From Pseudomonas sp. GM18 (GTDB lineage Bacteria; Pseudomonadota; Gammaproteobacteria; Pseudomonadales; Pseudomonadaceae), in contig NZ_AKJT01000072.1 of assembly GCF_000282195.1 (NCBI RefSeq), positions 62,001-126,000 on the forward strand: a DNA stretch of 64,000 nucleotides, given 5' to 3'. A program made the translations under genes and the position numbers. Position 1 is the stretch's first letter; every line of letters begins with the position of its first letter. Under the pieces are notes generated by a model, which was not told where the DNA came from, did not search any database, and worked only from the letters and a program-made list of their open reading frames with translations. Shown here one piece after another: positions 52,351 through 61,556 of this stretch.

Positions 52351-53564
52351 GCTTGAGGAACATCATCAAGCCGTATCCATCGCCGCTTATCACCGGGCGC
52401 GGTATCGACCTCGATTTCCCGATGCTCGCCGGTTGCCTGGCACTGCTCGGCCTGGGGCTGATCATGATTGCCTCGGCATCGACCGAGGTGGGGGCGGTGC
52501 AGTCGGGCAGCGCCCTGTACTACATGATTCGCCACCTTATCTACGTTGTGCTGGGCCTGGGCGCCTGCATCGTCACCATGATGATTCCGATTGCCACCTG
52601 GCAACGCCTGGGCTGGCTGATGCTGCTTGGTGCGTTCGGCTTGCTGGTGATGGTGATCGTCCCGGGCATCGGCCGGGAAGTGAACGGTTCGATGCGCTGG
52701 ATCGGCTTCAGTTTCTTCAACGTTCAGCCTTCCGAGATCGCCAAGGTGTTCGTGGTGATCTACCTCGCCGGTTATCTGGTGCGCCGTCAGAAAGAAGTGC
52801 GTGAAAGCTGGATGGGCTTCTTCAAGCCGTTCATCGTGCTGTTGCCAATGGCGGGTCTGTTGCTGATGGAGCCGGACTTCGGTGCCACCGTCGTGATGAT
52901 GGGGGCAGCTGCGGCGATGCTGTTCCTCGGCGGGGTGGGGCTGTTCCGGTTTTCCCTGATGGTGGTCCTGGCCGTCGCGGCGGTGGTGTTGTTGATTCAG
53001 ATGCAGCCGTATCGAATGGCGCGTCTGACCAACTTCGCCGATCCGTGGGCCGACCAGTTCGGTGCCGGCTATCAGCTCTCCCAGGCATTGATCGCTTTCG
53101 GTCGCGGCGAATGGCTGGGCGTCGGCCTCGGCAACAGCGTGCAGAAACAGTTCTACCTGCCGGAAGCCCACACCGACTTCGTGTTTTCGGTTCTGGCTGA
53201 AGAACTGGGTGCCGTGGGTTCCTTGTGCACGGTGGCGCTGTTCGTCTTCGTTTGTATTCGGGGCATGTACATCGGTCTGTGGGCCGAGAAAGCCAAACAG
53301 TTTTTCGCCGCCTACGTTGCTTACGGCTTGTCGTTCCTGTGGATCGGCCAGTTCCTGATCAACATCGGCGTGAACGTCGGCCTGCTGCCGACCAAAGGTC
53401 TGACCCTGCCATTCCTCAGTTATGGCGGCAGTTCATTGGTGATCTGCTGTGCCTGTCTTGGCTTGTTGCTGCGCATCGAGTGGGAGAGTCGAACCCATTT
53501 GGGCAGCGAAGAAATGGAATTCCATGAGAGCGACTTCGCCGAGGAGCCGAACCATGGGCGCTAA
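52347..53564 (+). CDS. ftsW: Septal peptidoglycan polymerase FtsW
   Basis: A 405-residue SEDS-family membrane glycosyltransferase that works with FtsI to build septal wall. Ten helices are predicted. The conserved residues lie in FNVQPSEIAKVFVVIYLAGY and EPDFGATVVM, with the catalytic Asp in the extracellular loop region AHTDFVFSVLAEELG, and the SEDS signature is GLTLPFLSYGGSS near the end. The ATG overlaps the murD stop. The last 11 bases overlap murG, which is the largest overlap in the cluster. Confidence 0.96.
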   Translation: MSLRNIIKPYPSPLITGRGIDLDFPMLAGCLALLGLGLIMIASASTEVGAVQSGSALYYMIRHLIYVVLGLGACIVTMMIPIATWQRLGWLMLLGAFGLLVMVIVPGIGREVNGSMRWIGFSFFNVQPSEIAKVFVVIYLAGYLVRRQKEVRESWMGFFKPFIVLLPMAGLLLMEPDFGATVVMMGAAAAMLFLGGVGLFRFSLMVVLAVAAVVLLIQMQPYRMARLTNFADPWADQFGAGYQLSQALIAFGRGEWLGVGLGNSVQKQFYLPEAHTDFVFSVLAEELGAVGSLCTVALFVFVCIRGMYIGLWAEKAKQFFAAYVAYGLSFLWIGQFLINIGVNVGLLPTKGLTLPFLSYGGSSLVICCACLGLLLRIEWESRTHLGSEEMEFHESDFAEEPNHGR

Positions 53565-54624
53565 CGTACTGATCATGGCCGGCGGCACCGGGGGGCATGT
53601 GTTCCCGGCACTTTCCTGTGCTCGTGAGTTCCAGGCCCGCGGCTACACCGTGCACTGGCTCGGCACGCCCCGCGGGATCGAAAACGATCTGGTGCCGGCG
53701 GCCGGTATTGAATTGCATCGGATTCACGCCAGCGGTTTGCGCGGCAAGGGCAAATTGTCCCTGCTCAAGGCGCCGATCATGTTGCTCAAGTCGATCTGGC
53801 AGGCGCGGGCGATCATTCGTCAGCTGCAGCCGGTCTGTGTGGTCGGTTTTGGTGGTTTTGTGACCGGCCCCGGCGGTGTTGCAGCCAGACTGGCCGGTGT
53901 GCCGGTCATCGTTCATGAGCAGAACGCCGTGGCCGGTACCGCCAATCGGTTGCTGGTGCCGTTGGCCGCCCGAGTCTGTGAAGCGTTCCCCGACACCTTT
54001 ACCCTGTCGGACAGCCGTCGGACCACTGGTAACCCGGTGCGCACCGAGCTGTTCCTCGAAACACCGCGACCTGCCCTGGCCGGTCGCAAGGCGCGTTTGC
54101 TGATCCTGGGCGGAAGCCTCGGCGCAGAGCCGTTGAACAAGTTGCTGCCTGAAGCCCTGTCGCAAGTCGCCCCCGACCTGCGCCCGGACGTGTTCCATCA
54201 GGCTGGCAAAAACCACGATGAGGTGACTGCAGAGCGCTATCGCGCGGCTGGCGTCGAGGCGCAAGTGCAGCCTTTCATCAAAGACATGGCCCAAGCCTAT
54301 GGCTGGGCCGACCTGGTGGTGTGCCGCGCAGGCGCGCTGACCATCAGTGAACTGGCGGCCGCCGGTCTGCCCTCGATGCTGGTGCCTTTGCCCCACGCGA
54401 TCGACGATCACCAGACCCGCAACGCCGATTATTTGGCCCGTGAAGGCGCTGCCTTCCTGATGCCGCAAAGAACGACTGGCGCAGCGGACCTTGCCGCTCG
54501 CCTGACAGAGGTCTTGATGCAACCGCAACGACTCAACGACATGGCCAGCGCGGCACGCCGCCTGGCCAAACCCGATGCCACTCGTAACGTGGTCGATACT
54601 TGCCTTGAGGTGGCCCATGGTTGA
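53554..54624 (+). CDS. murG: UDP-GlcNAc:lipid I GlcNAc transferase
   Basis: A 356-residue GT-B glycosyltransferase at the inner face of the membrane that converts lipid I to lipid II. The N-terminal G loop is MAGGTGGHVFPAL at residues 8-20, and the second G loop and donor site are VGFGGFVTGPGGVAA and CRAGALTISELAAAGLPS. The ATG at 53554 lies inside ftsW and is preceded by GAGGAG. It overlaps murC by eight bases. Confidence 0.97.
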   Translation: MGANVLIMAGGTGGHVFPALSCAREFQARGYTVHWLGTPRGIENDLVPAAGIELHRIHASGLRGKGKLSLLKAPIMLLKSIWQARAIIRQLQPVCVVGFGGFVTGPGGVAARLAGVPVIVHEQNAVAGTANRLLVPLAARVCEAFPDTFTLSDSRRTTGNPVRTELFLETPRPALAGRKARLLILGGSLGAEPLNKLLPEALSQVAPDLRPDVFHQAGKNHDEVTAERYRAAGVEAQVQPFIKDMAQAYGWADLVVCRAGALTISELAAAGLPSMLVPLPHAIDDHQTRNADYLAREGAAFLMPQRTTGAADLAARLTEVLMQPQRLNDMASAARRLAKPDATRNVVDTCLEVAHG

Positions 54625-56077
54625 GAACAAGAAAGCCATGCCACAACCGGAAATGCGCCGCATCCGTCGCATCCACTTCGTCGGAATCGGCGGCGTGGGC
54701 ATGTGCGGTATCGCCGAAGTGTTGCTGAACCTGGGCTATCAAGTGTCCGGTTCCGACCTGAAAGCTTCGCCGGTGACCGAGCGCCTGGAATCTTTTGGTG
54801 CGCATATTTTCATCGGCCACCGTGCCGAGAACGCCGCAGCCGCCGACGTGCTGGTGGTGTCGAGCGCCGTCAACATTTCCAACCCGGAAGTCGCGACCGC
54901 GCTGGAACGGCGGATTCCGGTGGTGCCGCGTGCCGAGATGCTCGCCGAGCTGATGCGCTACCGCCACGGCATCGCCGTCGCCGGTACTCACGGCAAAACC
55001 ACCACCACCAGCCTGATCGCTTCGGTGTTCGCCGCCGGTGGCCTGGACCCGACATTCGTCATCGGTGGCCGTCTGAATGCCGCGGGCACCAATGCCCAGC
55101 TTGGCACCAGCCGCTACCTGATCGCCGAAGCCGACGAAAGCGATGCCAGCTTCCTGCACTTGCAGCCGCTGGTGGCCGTGGTCACCAACATTGACGCCGA
55201 CCACATGGCGACCTACGACGGTGACTTCAACAAGCTGAAGAAAACCTTCGTCGAGTTCCTGCACAACCTGCCGTTCTACGGTTTGGCGGTGGTGTGCCTG
55301 GACGATCCAGTGGTGCGTGAAATCCTCCCTCTGGTGAAACGCCCGACGGTCACTTACGGCTTCGGCGACGACGCCGACGTGCGTGCCATCAACGTACGCC
55401 AGCAAGGCATGCAGACTTTCTTCACCGTGCTGCGCCCTGACCGCGAGCCGCTGGATGTGTCGGTGAACATGCCGGGCAACCACAACGTGCTGAACGCGCT
55501 GGCGACCATTTGCATCGCCACCGACGAAGGCGTCAGCGATGAAGCCATCGTCCAGGGCCTGTCCGGCTTCCAGGGTGTTGGCCGTCGCTTCCAGGTGTAC
55601 GGCGAACTGCCGGTCGAAGGCGGCAACGTGATGCTGGTGGACGACTACGGTCACCACCCGACCGAAGTTGCGGCCGTGATCAAAGCCGTGCGCGGTGGCT
55701 GGCCGGAGCGCCGTCTGGTGATGGTCTACCAGCCGCACCGTTACAGCCGCACCCGCGACCTGTATGACGATTTCGTCAATGTGCTGGCCGACGCCAACGT
55801 GCTGCTGCTGATGGAAGTCTATCCGGCCGGCGAAGAGCCGATTCCGGGCGCCGACAGCCGCAAGCTGTGCAACAGCATCCGTCAGCGCGGTCAGCTCGAC
55901 CCGATCTACATCGAGCGCGGCATCGACCTCGCGCCGATCGTCAAGCCGCTGCTGCGTGCCGGCGACATTCTGCTGTGCCAGGGCGCCGGTGATATCGGCG
56001 GTCTCGCACCCAAACTGTTGAACAGTCCGTTGTTCGCCGGGGCCGTTGCCGCACCGGTAGAGGGGAAGTTGAAATGA
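54617..56077 (+). CDS. murC: UDP-N-acetylmuramate:L-alanine ligase
   Basis: A 486-residue Mur ligase that adds L-alanine, the first residue of the stem. GIGGVGMCGIAEVLL near residues 22-36 is the nucleotide-binding start, the ATP loop is GTHGKTTTTS near 122, and the family His/Asp segment is DDYGHHPTEVAAVI. A second ATG 21 bases downstream could also start it. Its end overlaps ddlB by four bases (ATGA). Confidence 0.97.
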   Translation: MVENKKAMPQPEMRRIRRIHFVGIGGVGMCGIAEVLLNLGYQVSGSDLKASPVTERLESFGAHIFIGHRAENAAAADVLVVSSAVNISNPEVATALERRIPVVPRAEMLAELMRYRHGIAVAGTHGKTTTTSLIASVFAAGGLDPTFVIGGRLNAAGTNAQLGTSRYLIAEADESDASFLHLQPLVAVVTNIDADHMATYDGDFNKLKKTFVEFLHNLPFYGLAVVCLDDPVVREILPLVKRPTVTYGFGDDADVRAINVRQQGMQTFFTVLRPDREPLDVSVNMPGNHNVLNALATICIATDEGVSDEAIVQGLSGFQGVGRRFQVYGELPVEGGNVMLVDDYGHHPTEVAAVIKAVRGGWPERRLVMVYQPHRYSRTRDLYDDFVNVLADANVLLLMEVYPAGEEPIPGADSRKLCNSIRQRGQLDPIYIERGIDLAPIVKPLLRAGDILLCQGAGDIGGLAPKLLNSPLFAGAVAAPVEGKLK

Positions 56078-57030
56078 CTGCTGCTTACGCCAACCTCGTC
56101 TCCACTGTCGCGCCGAAAGATTTCGGCCGCGTTGCCGTGCTGTTCGGCGGCAAGAGTGCCGAGCGTGAAGTGTCCCTGAAGTCGGGTAACGCGGTGCTCG
56201 AAGCACTGCAAAGCGCCGGTGTGGACGCGTTCGGTATTGATGTGGGCGATGACCTGCTGCAGCGCCTGCTGAACGAAAAAATCGACCGTGCCTTCATCAT
56301 CCTCCACGGTCGTGGCGGTGAAGACGGCAGCATGCAGGGCCTGCTCGAATGCGCGGGGATTCCGTACACCGGCAGCGGCATTCTGGCCTCGGCCCTGGCC
56401 ATGGACAAACTGCGCACCAAGCAGGTCTGGCACAGCCTCGGCATTCCGACGCCACGCCACGCGGTACTGAGCTGCGAGGCCGATTGTATTTCGGCGGCCA
56501 CGGAACTGGGCTTCCCGCTGATCGTCAAACCGGCCCATGAAGGTTCCAGTATCGGGATGGCCAAAGTGACTTCCGCACCCGAGTTGATCGAGGCGTGGAA
56601 AGCGGCCAGTACCTACGATTCGCAAGTGTTGGTCGAGCAATGGATTCACGGCCCGGAGTTCACCATCGCCACTCTGCGTGACCAGGTGTTGCCACCGATT
56701 GCCCTGGGCACGACGCACAGTTTCTACGACTACGACGCCAAGTACATCGCCAACGATACCCAGTACCGCATTCCGTGCGGCCTGGACAGCGACAAAGAAA
56801 AGGAACTCATGGACCTCACGGCCAAAGCCTGTGAGGCGCTGGGTATCGCCGGTTGGGGCAGGGCGGACGTGATGCAGGACGCCGACGGGCAGTTCTGGTT
56901 CCTGGAAGTCAACACCGCACCGGGCATGACCGATCACAGTCTGGTGCCGATGGCGGCCCGTGCCGCCGGCCTGGATTTCCAGCAACTGGTTCTGGCGATT
57001 CTGGCCGCAAGCATTGAGCCACGAGGGTAA
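56074..57030 (+). CDS. ddlB: D-alanine:D-alanine ligase B
   Basis: A 318-residue ATP-grasp enzyme that makes the D-Ala-D-Ala dipeptide used by MurF. FGGKSAEREVSLKSG near residue 24, HGRGGEDGSMQGLLE, and the metal and substrate loop EVNTAPGMTDHSLVP near 275 are typical. The start overlaps murC. It ends four bases before the ftsQ ATG. Confidence 0.96.
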   Translation: MTAAYANLVSTVAPKDFGRVAVLFGGKSAEREVSLKSGNAVLEALQSAGVDAFGIDVGDDLLQRLLNEKIDRAFIILHGRGGEDGSMQGLLECAGIPYTGSGILASALAMDKLRTKQVWHSLGIPTPRHAVLSCEADCISAATELGFPLIVKPAHEGSSIGMAKVTSAPELIEAWKAASTYDSQVLVEQWIHGPEFTIATLRDQVLPPIALGTTHSFYDYDAKYIANDTQYRIPCGLDSDKEKELMDLTAKACEALGIAGWGRADVMQDADGQFWFLEVNTAPGMTDHSLVPMAARAAGLDFQQLVLAILAASIEPRG

Positions 57031-57034
57031 GACC

Positions 57035-57904
57035 ATGCAAGGCGCACAGCTGAGACATCAGCCCTCCGCACCACCCGGCCGCAAGCCGGTGCCGCGGGGT
57101 GCCAGCCGAATGGTGGCCAAAGAGCCGATGTCCGTGCGCCTGCCGAAAGCCAACTTCGGTTTTCTGAAAAGTCTGTTCTGGCCCGTGCTGCTGGTGGCGT
57201 TGGGGTTCGGTACTTATGAAGGCGCACAGCGTTTGTTGCCGTACGCCGACCGTCCGATCACCAAAATCGCTGTGCAGGGCGACTTGAGTTACATCAGCCA
57301 GCAAGCGGTGCAGCAGCGGATCGCCCCGTACGTGGCGTCGAGCTTCTTCACCATCGACCTGGCGAGCATGCGCACCGAGCTTGAACAGATGCCATGGATT
57401 GCCCACGCCGAAGTGCGTCGGGTGTGGCCGGATCAGGTAGTGATTCGCCTGGAAGAACAACTGCCGGTGGCCCGTTGGGGCGATGAGTCGCTGTTGAACA
57501 ACCAGGGGCAGGCGTTCACCCCGCGCGAGCTGGCGAACTACGAACACTTGCCACAACTGTTCGGCCCGCAGCGGGCCCAGCAGCAGGTAATGCAGCAATA
57601 CCAGGTGCTGAGCCAGATGCTCAGGCCATTGGGCTTCTCGATTGCACGCCTGGAGTTGCGTGAACGAGGCAGCTGGTTCCTGACCACCGGCGCAGGTAGC
57701 GCCGGTCCCGGAATCGAACTGCTGCTGGGACGCGGCAACCTGGTGGAAAAGATGCGCCGCTTCATTGCCATCTATGACAAGACGCTCAAAGAGCAGATTA
57801 CGAACATTGCGCGCATCGATCTGCGCTACGCCAACGGCCTCGCCGTTGGCTGGCGGGAACCTGTAGCGCCGACGACAGCCCAACCCGCTGTCGCAAAGAA
57901 TTAA
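57035..57904 (+). CDS. ftsQ: Cell division protein FtsQ
   Basis: A 289-residue bitopic protein: basic cytoplasmic tail (about 45 residues, rich in Arg and Pro), one helix (LFWPVLLVALGFGTYEG), a POTRA domain (ITKIAVQGDLSYISQQ...), and the FtsQ beta domain that contacts FtsB. GAGGG precedes the ATG. ftsA follows 15 bases on. Confidence 0.94.
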   Translation: MQGAQLRHQPSAPPGRKPVPRGASRMVAKEPMSVRLPKANFGFLKSLFWPVLLVALGFGTYEGAQRLLPYADRPITKIAVQGDLSYISQQAVQQRIAPYVASSFFTIDLASMRTELEQMPWIAHAEVRRVWPDQVVIRLEEQLPVARWGDESLLNNQGQAFTPRELANYEHLPQLFGPQRAQQQVMQQYQVLSQMLRPLGFSIARLELRERGSWFLTTGAGSAGPGIELLLGRGNLVEKMRRFIAIYDKTLKEQITNIARIDLRYANGLAVGWREPVAPTTAQPAVAKN

Positions 57905-57919
57905 GAAGAGGCAGGACCC

Positions 57920-59179
57920 ATGGCAAACGTGCAAAGCGGCAAAATGATCGTCGGTCTCGATATCGGCACCTCCAAGGTGGTGGCGCTGGTTGGCGAGGTT
58001 GCGGACGACGGCACGCTCGAAATCGTCGGGATCGGTACTCATCCGTCCCGCGGCCTGAAAAAAGGCGTAGTGGTGAACATCGAGTCCACCGTCCAGTCGA
58101 TCCAGCGCGCTATCGAAGAAGCGCAGCTGATGGCCGGTTGCCGGATCCACTCGGCGTTCGTCGGCGTGGCCGGCAATCACATCCGCAGCCTGAACTCCCA
58201 CGGCATCGTGGCGATTCGTGATCGCGAAGTCAGCTCCGCCGACCTTGAGCGCGTCCTCGACGCCGCCCAGGCTGTGGCAATCCCGGCTGACCAGCGCGTG
58301 CTGCACACCCTGCCGCAGGATTATGTGATCGATAACCAGGAAGGCGTTCGCGAGCCCCTGGGCATGTCCGGCGTGCGCCTGGAAGCCAAGGTTCACGTGG
58401 TCACCTGCGCCGTCAACGCCGCACAGAACATTGAAAAATGCGTGCGCCGCTGCGGCCTGGAAATCGACGACATCATTCTCGAGCAGCTGGCTTCGGCGTA
58501 TTCGGTACTGACCGACGACGAGAAAGAACTGGGCGTGTGCCTGGTGGACATCGGCGGCGGCACCACCGACATCGCGATCTTCACCGAAGGCGCGATCCGC
58601 CACACCGCGGTGATCCCGATTGCGGGCGACCAGGTGACCAACGACATCGCGATGGCGTTGCGCACCCCGACCCAGTACGCCGAAGAAATCAAGATTCGCT
58701 ATGCCTGCGCCCTGGCCAAACTGGCCGGTGCCGGCGAAACCATCAAGGTGCCGAGTGTCGGCGACCGTCCACCGCGCGAACTGTCCCGCCAGGCCCTGGC
58801 CGAAGTGGTTGAGCCGCGTTACGACGAGCTGTTCACCCTGATCCAGGCCGAACTGCGTCGCAGCGGCTATGAAGACCTGATCCCGGCCGGCATCGTGCTG
58901 ACCGGCGGTACGTCGAAGATGGAAGGCGCGGTCGAACTGGCCGAAGAGATCTTCCACATGCCGGTTCGCCTGGGTGTGCCACATGGCGTCAAGGGCCTGG
59001 ACGATGTGGTTCGCAACCCGATCTATTCCACCGGCGTTGGCCTGTTGATGTACGGCCTGCAGAAGCAGTCCGACGGGATTTCGTTCTCGGGCATCGGCAG
59101 CCGCGACAGCTATAGCAACGACGAACCGAAAGCCGCTCTGCTCGATCGCATCAAGAGCTGGGTACAAGGCAATTTCTAA
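57920..59179 (+). CDS. ftsA: Cell division protein FtsA
   Basis: A 419-residue actin-like ATPase that ties FtsZ filaments to the membrane and recruits the divisome. The phosphate loop GLDIGTSKVVALVG starts at about residue 12, VDIGGGTTDIAIF near 208 is the second phosphate loop, and VLTGGTSKMEG near 325 is the adenosine motif. The C-terminal amphipathic helix (LLDRIKSWVQGNF) is the membrane anchor. AGGA precedes the ATG. A 66-base gap with its own ribosome site separates it from ftsZ. Confidence 0.97.
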   Translation: MANVQSGKMIVGLDIGTSKVVALVGEVADDGTLEIVGIGTHPSRGLKKGVVVNIESTVQSIQRAIEEAQLMAGCRIHSAFVGVAGNHIRSLNSHGIVAIRDREVSSADLERVLDAAQAVAIPADQRVLHTLPQDYVIDNQEGVREPLGMSGVRLEAKVHVVTCAVNAAQNIEKCVRRCGLEIDDIILEQLASAYSVLTDDEKELGVCLVDIGGGTTDIAIFTEGAIRHTAVIPIAGDQVTNDIAMALRTPTQYAEEIKIRYACALAKLAGAGETIKVPSVGDRPPRELSRQALAEVVEPRYDELFTLIQAELRRSGYEDLIPAGIVLTGGTSKMEGAVELAEEIFHMPVRLGVPHGVKGLDDVVRNPIYSTGVGLLMYGLQKQSDGISFSGIGSRDSYSNDEPKAALLDRIKSWVQGNF

Positions 59180-59245
59180 AGCTTTACCGCAACACCGCTT
59201 CAAAAGCAGTAGGCGAAAAAACTAGAGAATGTAAGGAGAGGGAAA

Positions 59246-60439
59246 ATGTTCGAACTCGTAGACAACATCCCCGCAAGCCCGGTTATTAAAGTTATCGGTG
59301 TGGGCGGAGGCGGCGGCAACGCTGTCAATCACATGGTCAAGAGCAACATTGAAGGCGTTGAATTCATCTGCGCCAACACTGATGCCCAGGCGCTGAAAAG
59401 CATCAGCGCGCGGACCATTCTGCAACTGGGTACCAGCGTGACCAAAGGTCTGGGCGCCGGCGCCAACCCTGAAGTAGGTCGTCAGGCCGCTCTCGAAGAC
59501 CGTGAGCGCATTGCCGAAGTCCTGCAGGGCACCAACATGGTGTTCATCACCACCGGCATGGGCGGTGGTACCGGTACCGGTGCTGCGCCAATCATTGCTG
59601 AAGTGGCCAAGGAAATGGGGATCCTTACCGTTGCGGTAGTGACCCGTCCGTTCCCGTTCGAAGGCCGCAAGCGCATGCAGCTCGCCGACGAAGGCATCCG
59701 TCTGCTGTCTGAAAGCGTCGACTCGTTGATCACCATTCCCAACGAGAAGCTGCTGACCATCCTCGGTAAAGACGCAAGCCTGCTGTCGGCTTTCGCCAAG
59801 GCCGACGATGTACTGGCCGGTGCCGTTCGCGGTATCTCCGACATCATCAAGCGTCCGGGCATGATCAACGTCGACTTCGCCGACGTACGTACCGTGATGA
59901 GCGAAATGGGCATGGCGATGATGGGCACTGGCTGCGCCAGCGGTCCGAACCGTGCACGCGAGGCCACCGAAGCGGCCATCCGCAACCCGTTGCTCGAAGA
60001 CGTGAACCTACAAGGTGCACGCGGCATCCTGGTGAACATCACCGCCGGTCCTGACCTGTCTCTGGGTGAGTACTCCGACGTGGGTAGCATCATCGAAGCC
60101 TTCGCTTCCGAGCACGCAATGGTCAAGGTCGGTACCGTTATCGATCCAGACATGCGCGACGAGCTGCACGTGACTGTTGTTGCCACAGGTCTGGGCGCTA
60201 AAATCGAGAAGCCTGTGAAGGTCATCGACAACACCGTTCACACCTCGATGGCTTCCCAGCCACAACAACAAGCCCCTGTTCGTCAGGAACAGCCTGCGGT
60301 GAACTACCGTGACCTGGACCGTCCGACCGTCATGCGCAACCAGGCTCAGGCCGGTGCTGCGACTGCCGCGAAGATGAACCCGCAAGATGATCTGGACTAC
60401 CTGGACATCCCGGCTTTCCTGCGTCGTCAGGCCGATTGA
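59246..60439 (+). CDS. ftsZ: Cell division protein FtsZ
   Basis: A 397-residue tubulin-like GTPase that forms the Z ring. The tubulin signature GGGTGTGAAP lies near residues 107-116, with VIGVGGGGGNAVNHM at the N-terminus. A flexible Gln- and Ala-rich linker leads to the conserved C-terminal peptide DYLDIPAFLRRQAD that binds FtsA and ZipA. The ribosome site AAGGAGAGG is the strongest in the cluster, in line with high expression. Confidence 0.98.
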   Translation: MFELVDNIPASPVIKVIGVGGGGGNAVNHMVKSNIEGVEFICANTDAQALKSISARTILQLGTSVTKGLGAGANPEVGRQAALEDRERIAEVLQGTNMVFITTGMGGGTGTGAAPIIAEVAKEMGILTVAVVTRPFPFEGRKRMQLADEGIRLLSESVDSLITIPNEKLLTILGKDASLLSAFAKADDVLAGAVRGISDIIKRPGMINVDFADVRTVMSEMGMAMMGTGCASGPNRAREATEAAIRNPLLEDVNLQGARGILVNITAGPDLSLGEYSDVGSIIEAFASEHAMVKVGTVIDPDMRDELHVTVVATGLGAKIEKPVKVIDNTVHTSMASQPQQQAPVRQEQPAVNYRDLDRPTVMRNQAQAGAATAAKMNPQDDLDYLDIPAFLRRQAD

Positions 60440-60551
60440 TGAAATGTATCAGGGGTATTCGGGTGATTGGTGTTCAGCAAAGGTCTGGTCTGCTATCATC
60501 GCCAGCCTTTGTTGATACCAGTTCGCAATTTGCGCTGAAGCGGCCCATGCC

Positions 60552-61463
60552 ATGATTAAACAACGCACCCTGAAGAATATTATCCGTGCCACAGGTGTCG
60601 GCCTGCACTCCGGGGAGAAGGTCTACCTGACCCTCAAGCCAGCGCCTGTCGACACCGGCATTGTGTTTTGTCGTGCTGACCTCGACCCTGTGGTGCAGAT
60701 TCCTGCCCGCGCGGAAAACGTTGGCGAAACCACTATGTCGACCACGCTTGTTAACGGTGACGTCAAAGTGGACACGGTGGAGCACCTGCTCTCGGCCATG
60801 GCTGGCCTGGGCATCGATAACGCCTACGTCGAGCTCTCCGCGTCCGAAGTCCCGATCATGGATGGTAGCGCTGGACCCTTCGTATTCCTGATTCAATCGG
60901 CTGGCCTGGAAGAGCAGGACGCCGCCAAGAAGTTCATCCGGATCCTGCGGGAAGTGACAGTGGAAGACGGCGACAAGCGCGCCACTTTCGTCCCTTTCGA
61001 AGGTTTCAAAGTGAGCTTCGAGATCGATTTCGATCACCCGGTTTTCCGTGACCGCACACAAAGTGCAAGCGTGGATTTTTCCAGCACTTCGTTCGTAAAA
61101 GAAGTCAGCCGCGCGCGTACCTTTGGTTTCATGAGTGATATCGAGTACCTGCGCAAGCACAACCTCGCACTCGGCGGCAGCGTTGAAAACGCAATTGTGG
61201 TCGACGCGGATGGTGTACTGAACGAAGACGGCCTTCGCTATGAAGACGAATTCGTGAAGCACAAGATCCTCGATGCGATTGGTGACCTCTACCTGCTGGG
61301 CAATAGCCTGATTGGTGAGTTCAAGGGCTTCAAGTCCGGACACGCATTGAACAACCAGCTGCTGCGCAAGTTGATTGAGCAGACAGATGCTTGGGAAGTC
61401 GTGACGTTCGAAGACGCCAGCACCGCACCGATCTCTTACATGCGTCCTGTTGCGGCCGTGTAA
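60552..61463 (+). CDS. lpxC: UDP-3-O-acyl-N-acetylglucosamine deacetylase
   Basis: A 303-residue zinc enzyme that commits UDP-acyl-GlcNAc to lipid A synthesis. The first zinc His is in VEHLLSAMAGLGIDNAYVEL near residue 78, the other ligands are in GHALNNQLL near the end, and EVPIMDGSAGPFVFLI is the typical second strand. A 112-base gap follows ftsZ and holds a TATCAT box at 60494-60499 that may give a separate promoter. A terminator follows. Confidence 0.97.
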   Translation: MIKQRTLKNIIRATGVGLHSGEKVYLTLKPAPVDTGIVFCRADLDPVVQIPARAENVGETTMSTTLVNGDVKVDTVEHLLSAMAGLGIDNAYVELSASEVPIMDGSAGPFVFLIQSAGLEEQDAAKKFIRILREVTVEDGDKRATFVPFEGFKVSFEIDFDHPVFRDRTQSASVDFSSTSFVKEVSRARTFGFMSDIEYLRKHNLALGGSVENAIVVDADGVLNEDGLRYEDEFVKHKILDAIGDLYLLGNSLIGEFKGFKSGHALNNQLLRKLIEQTDAWEVVTFEDASTAPISYMRPVAAV

Positions 61464-61486
61464 GCAAAAAACCTCTCTAGTTTTTT

Positions 61487-61514
61487 AAAGGCTACCTTCG
61501 GGTGGCCTTTTTTT
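61487..61514 (+). terminator. Rho-independent terminator
   Basis: AAAGGCTACC / GGTGGCCTTT stem with one wobble pair, a TTCG loop and a T run, ending the division cluster after lpxC. Confidence 0.92.
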
Positions 61515-61523
61515 ATATCTGAA

Positions 61524-61556
61524 TGATCGTTTCCACGCGGAGCGTGGGAACGATCA
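61524..61556. repeat. Short single-hairpin form of the palindromic repeat
   Basis: TGATCGTTTCCACGC with its complement ending at 61556, around a GGA loop; the inner hairpins of the full-size copies are absent. Its last three bases (61554-61556) form the stop codon of the convergent diguanylate cyclase gene on the minus strand. Confidence 0.88.
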
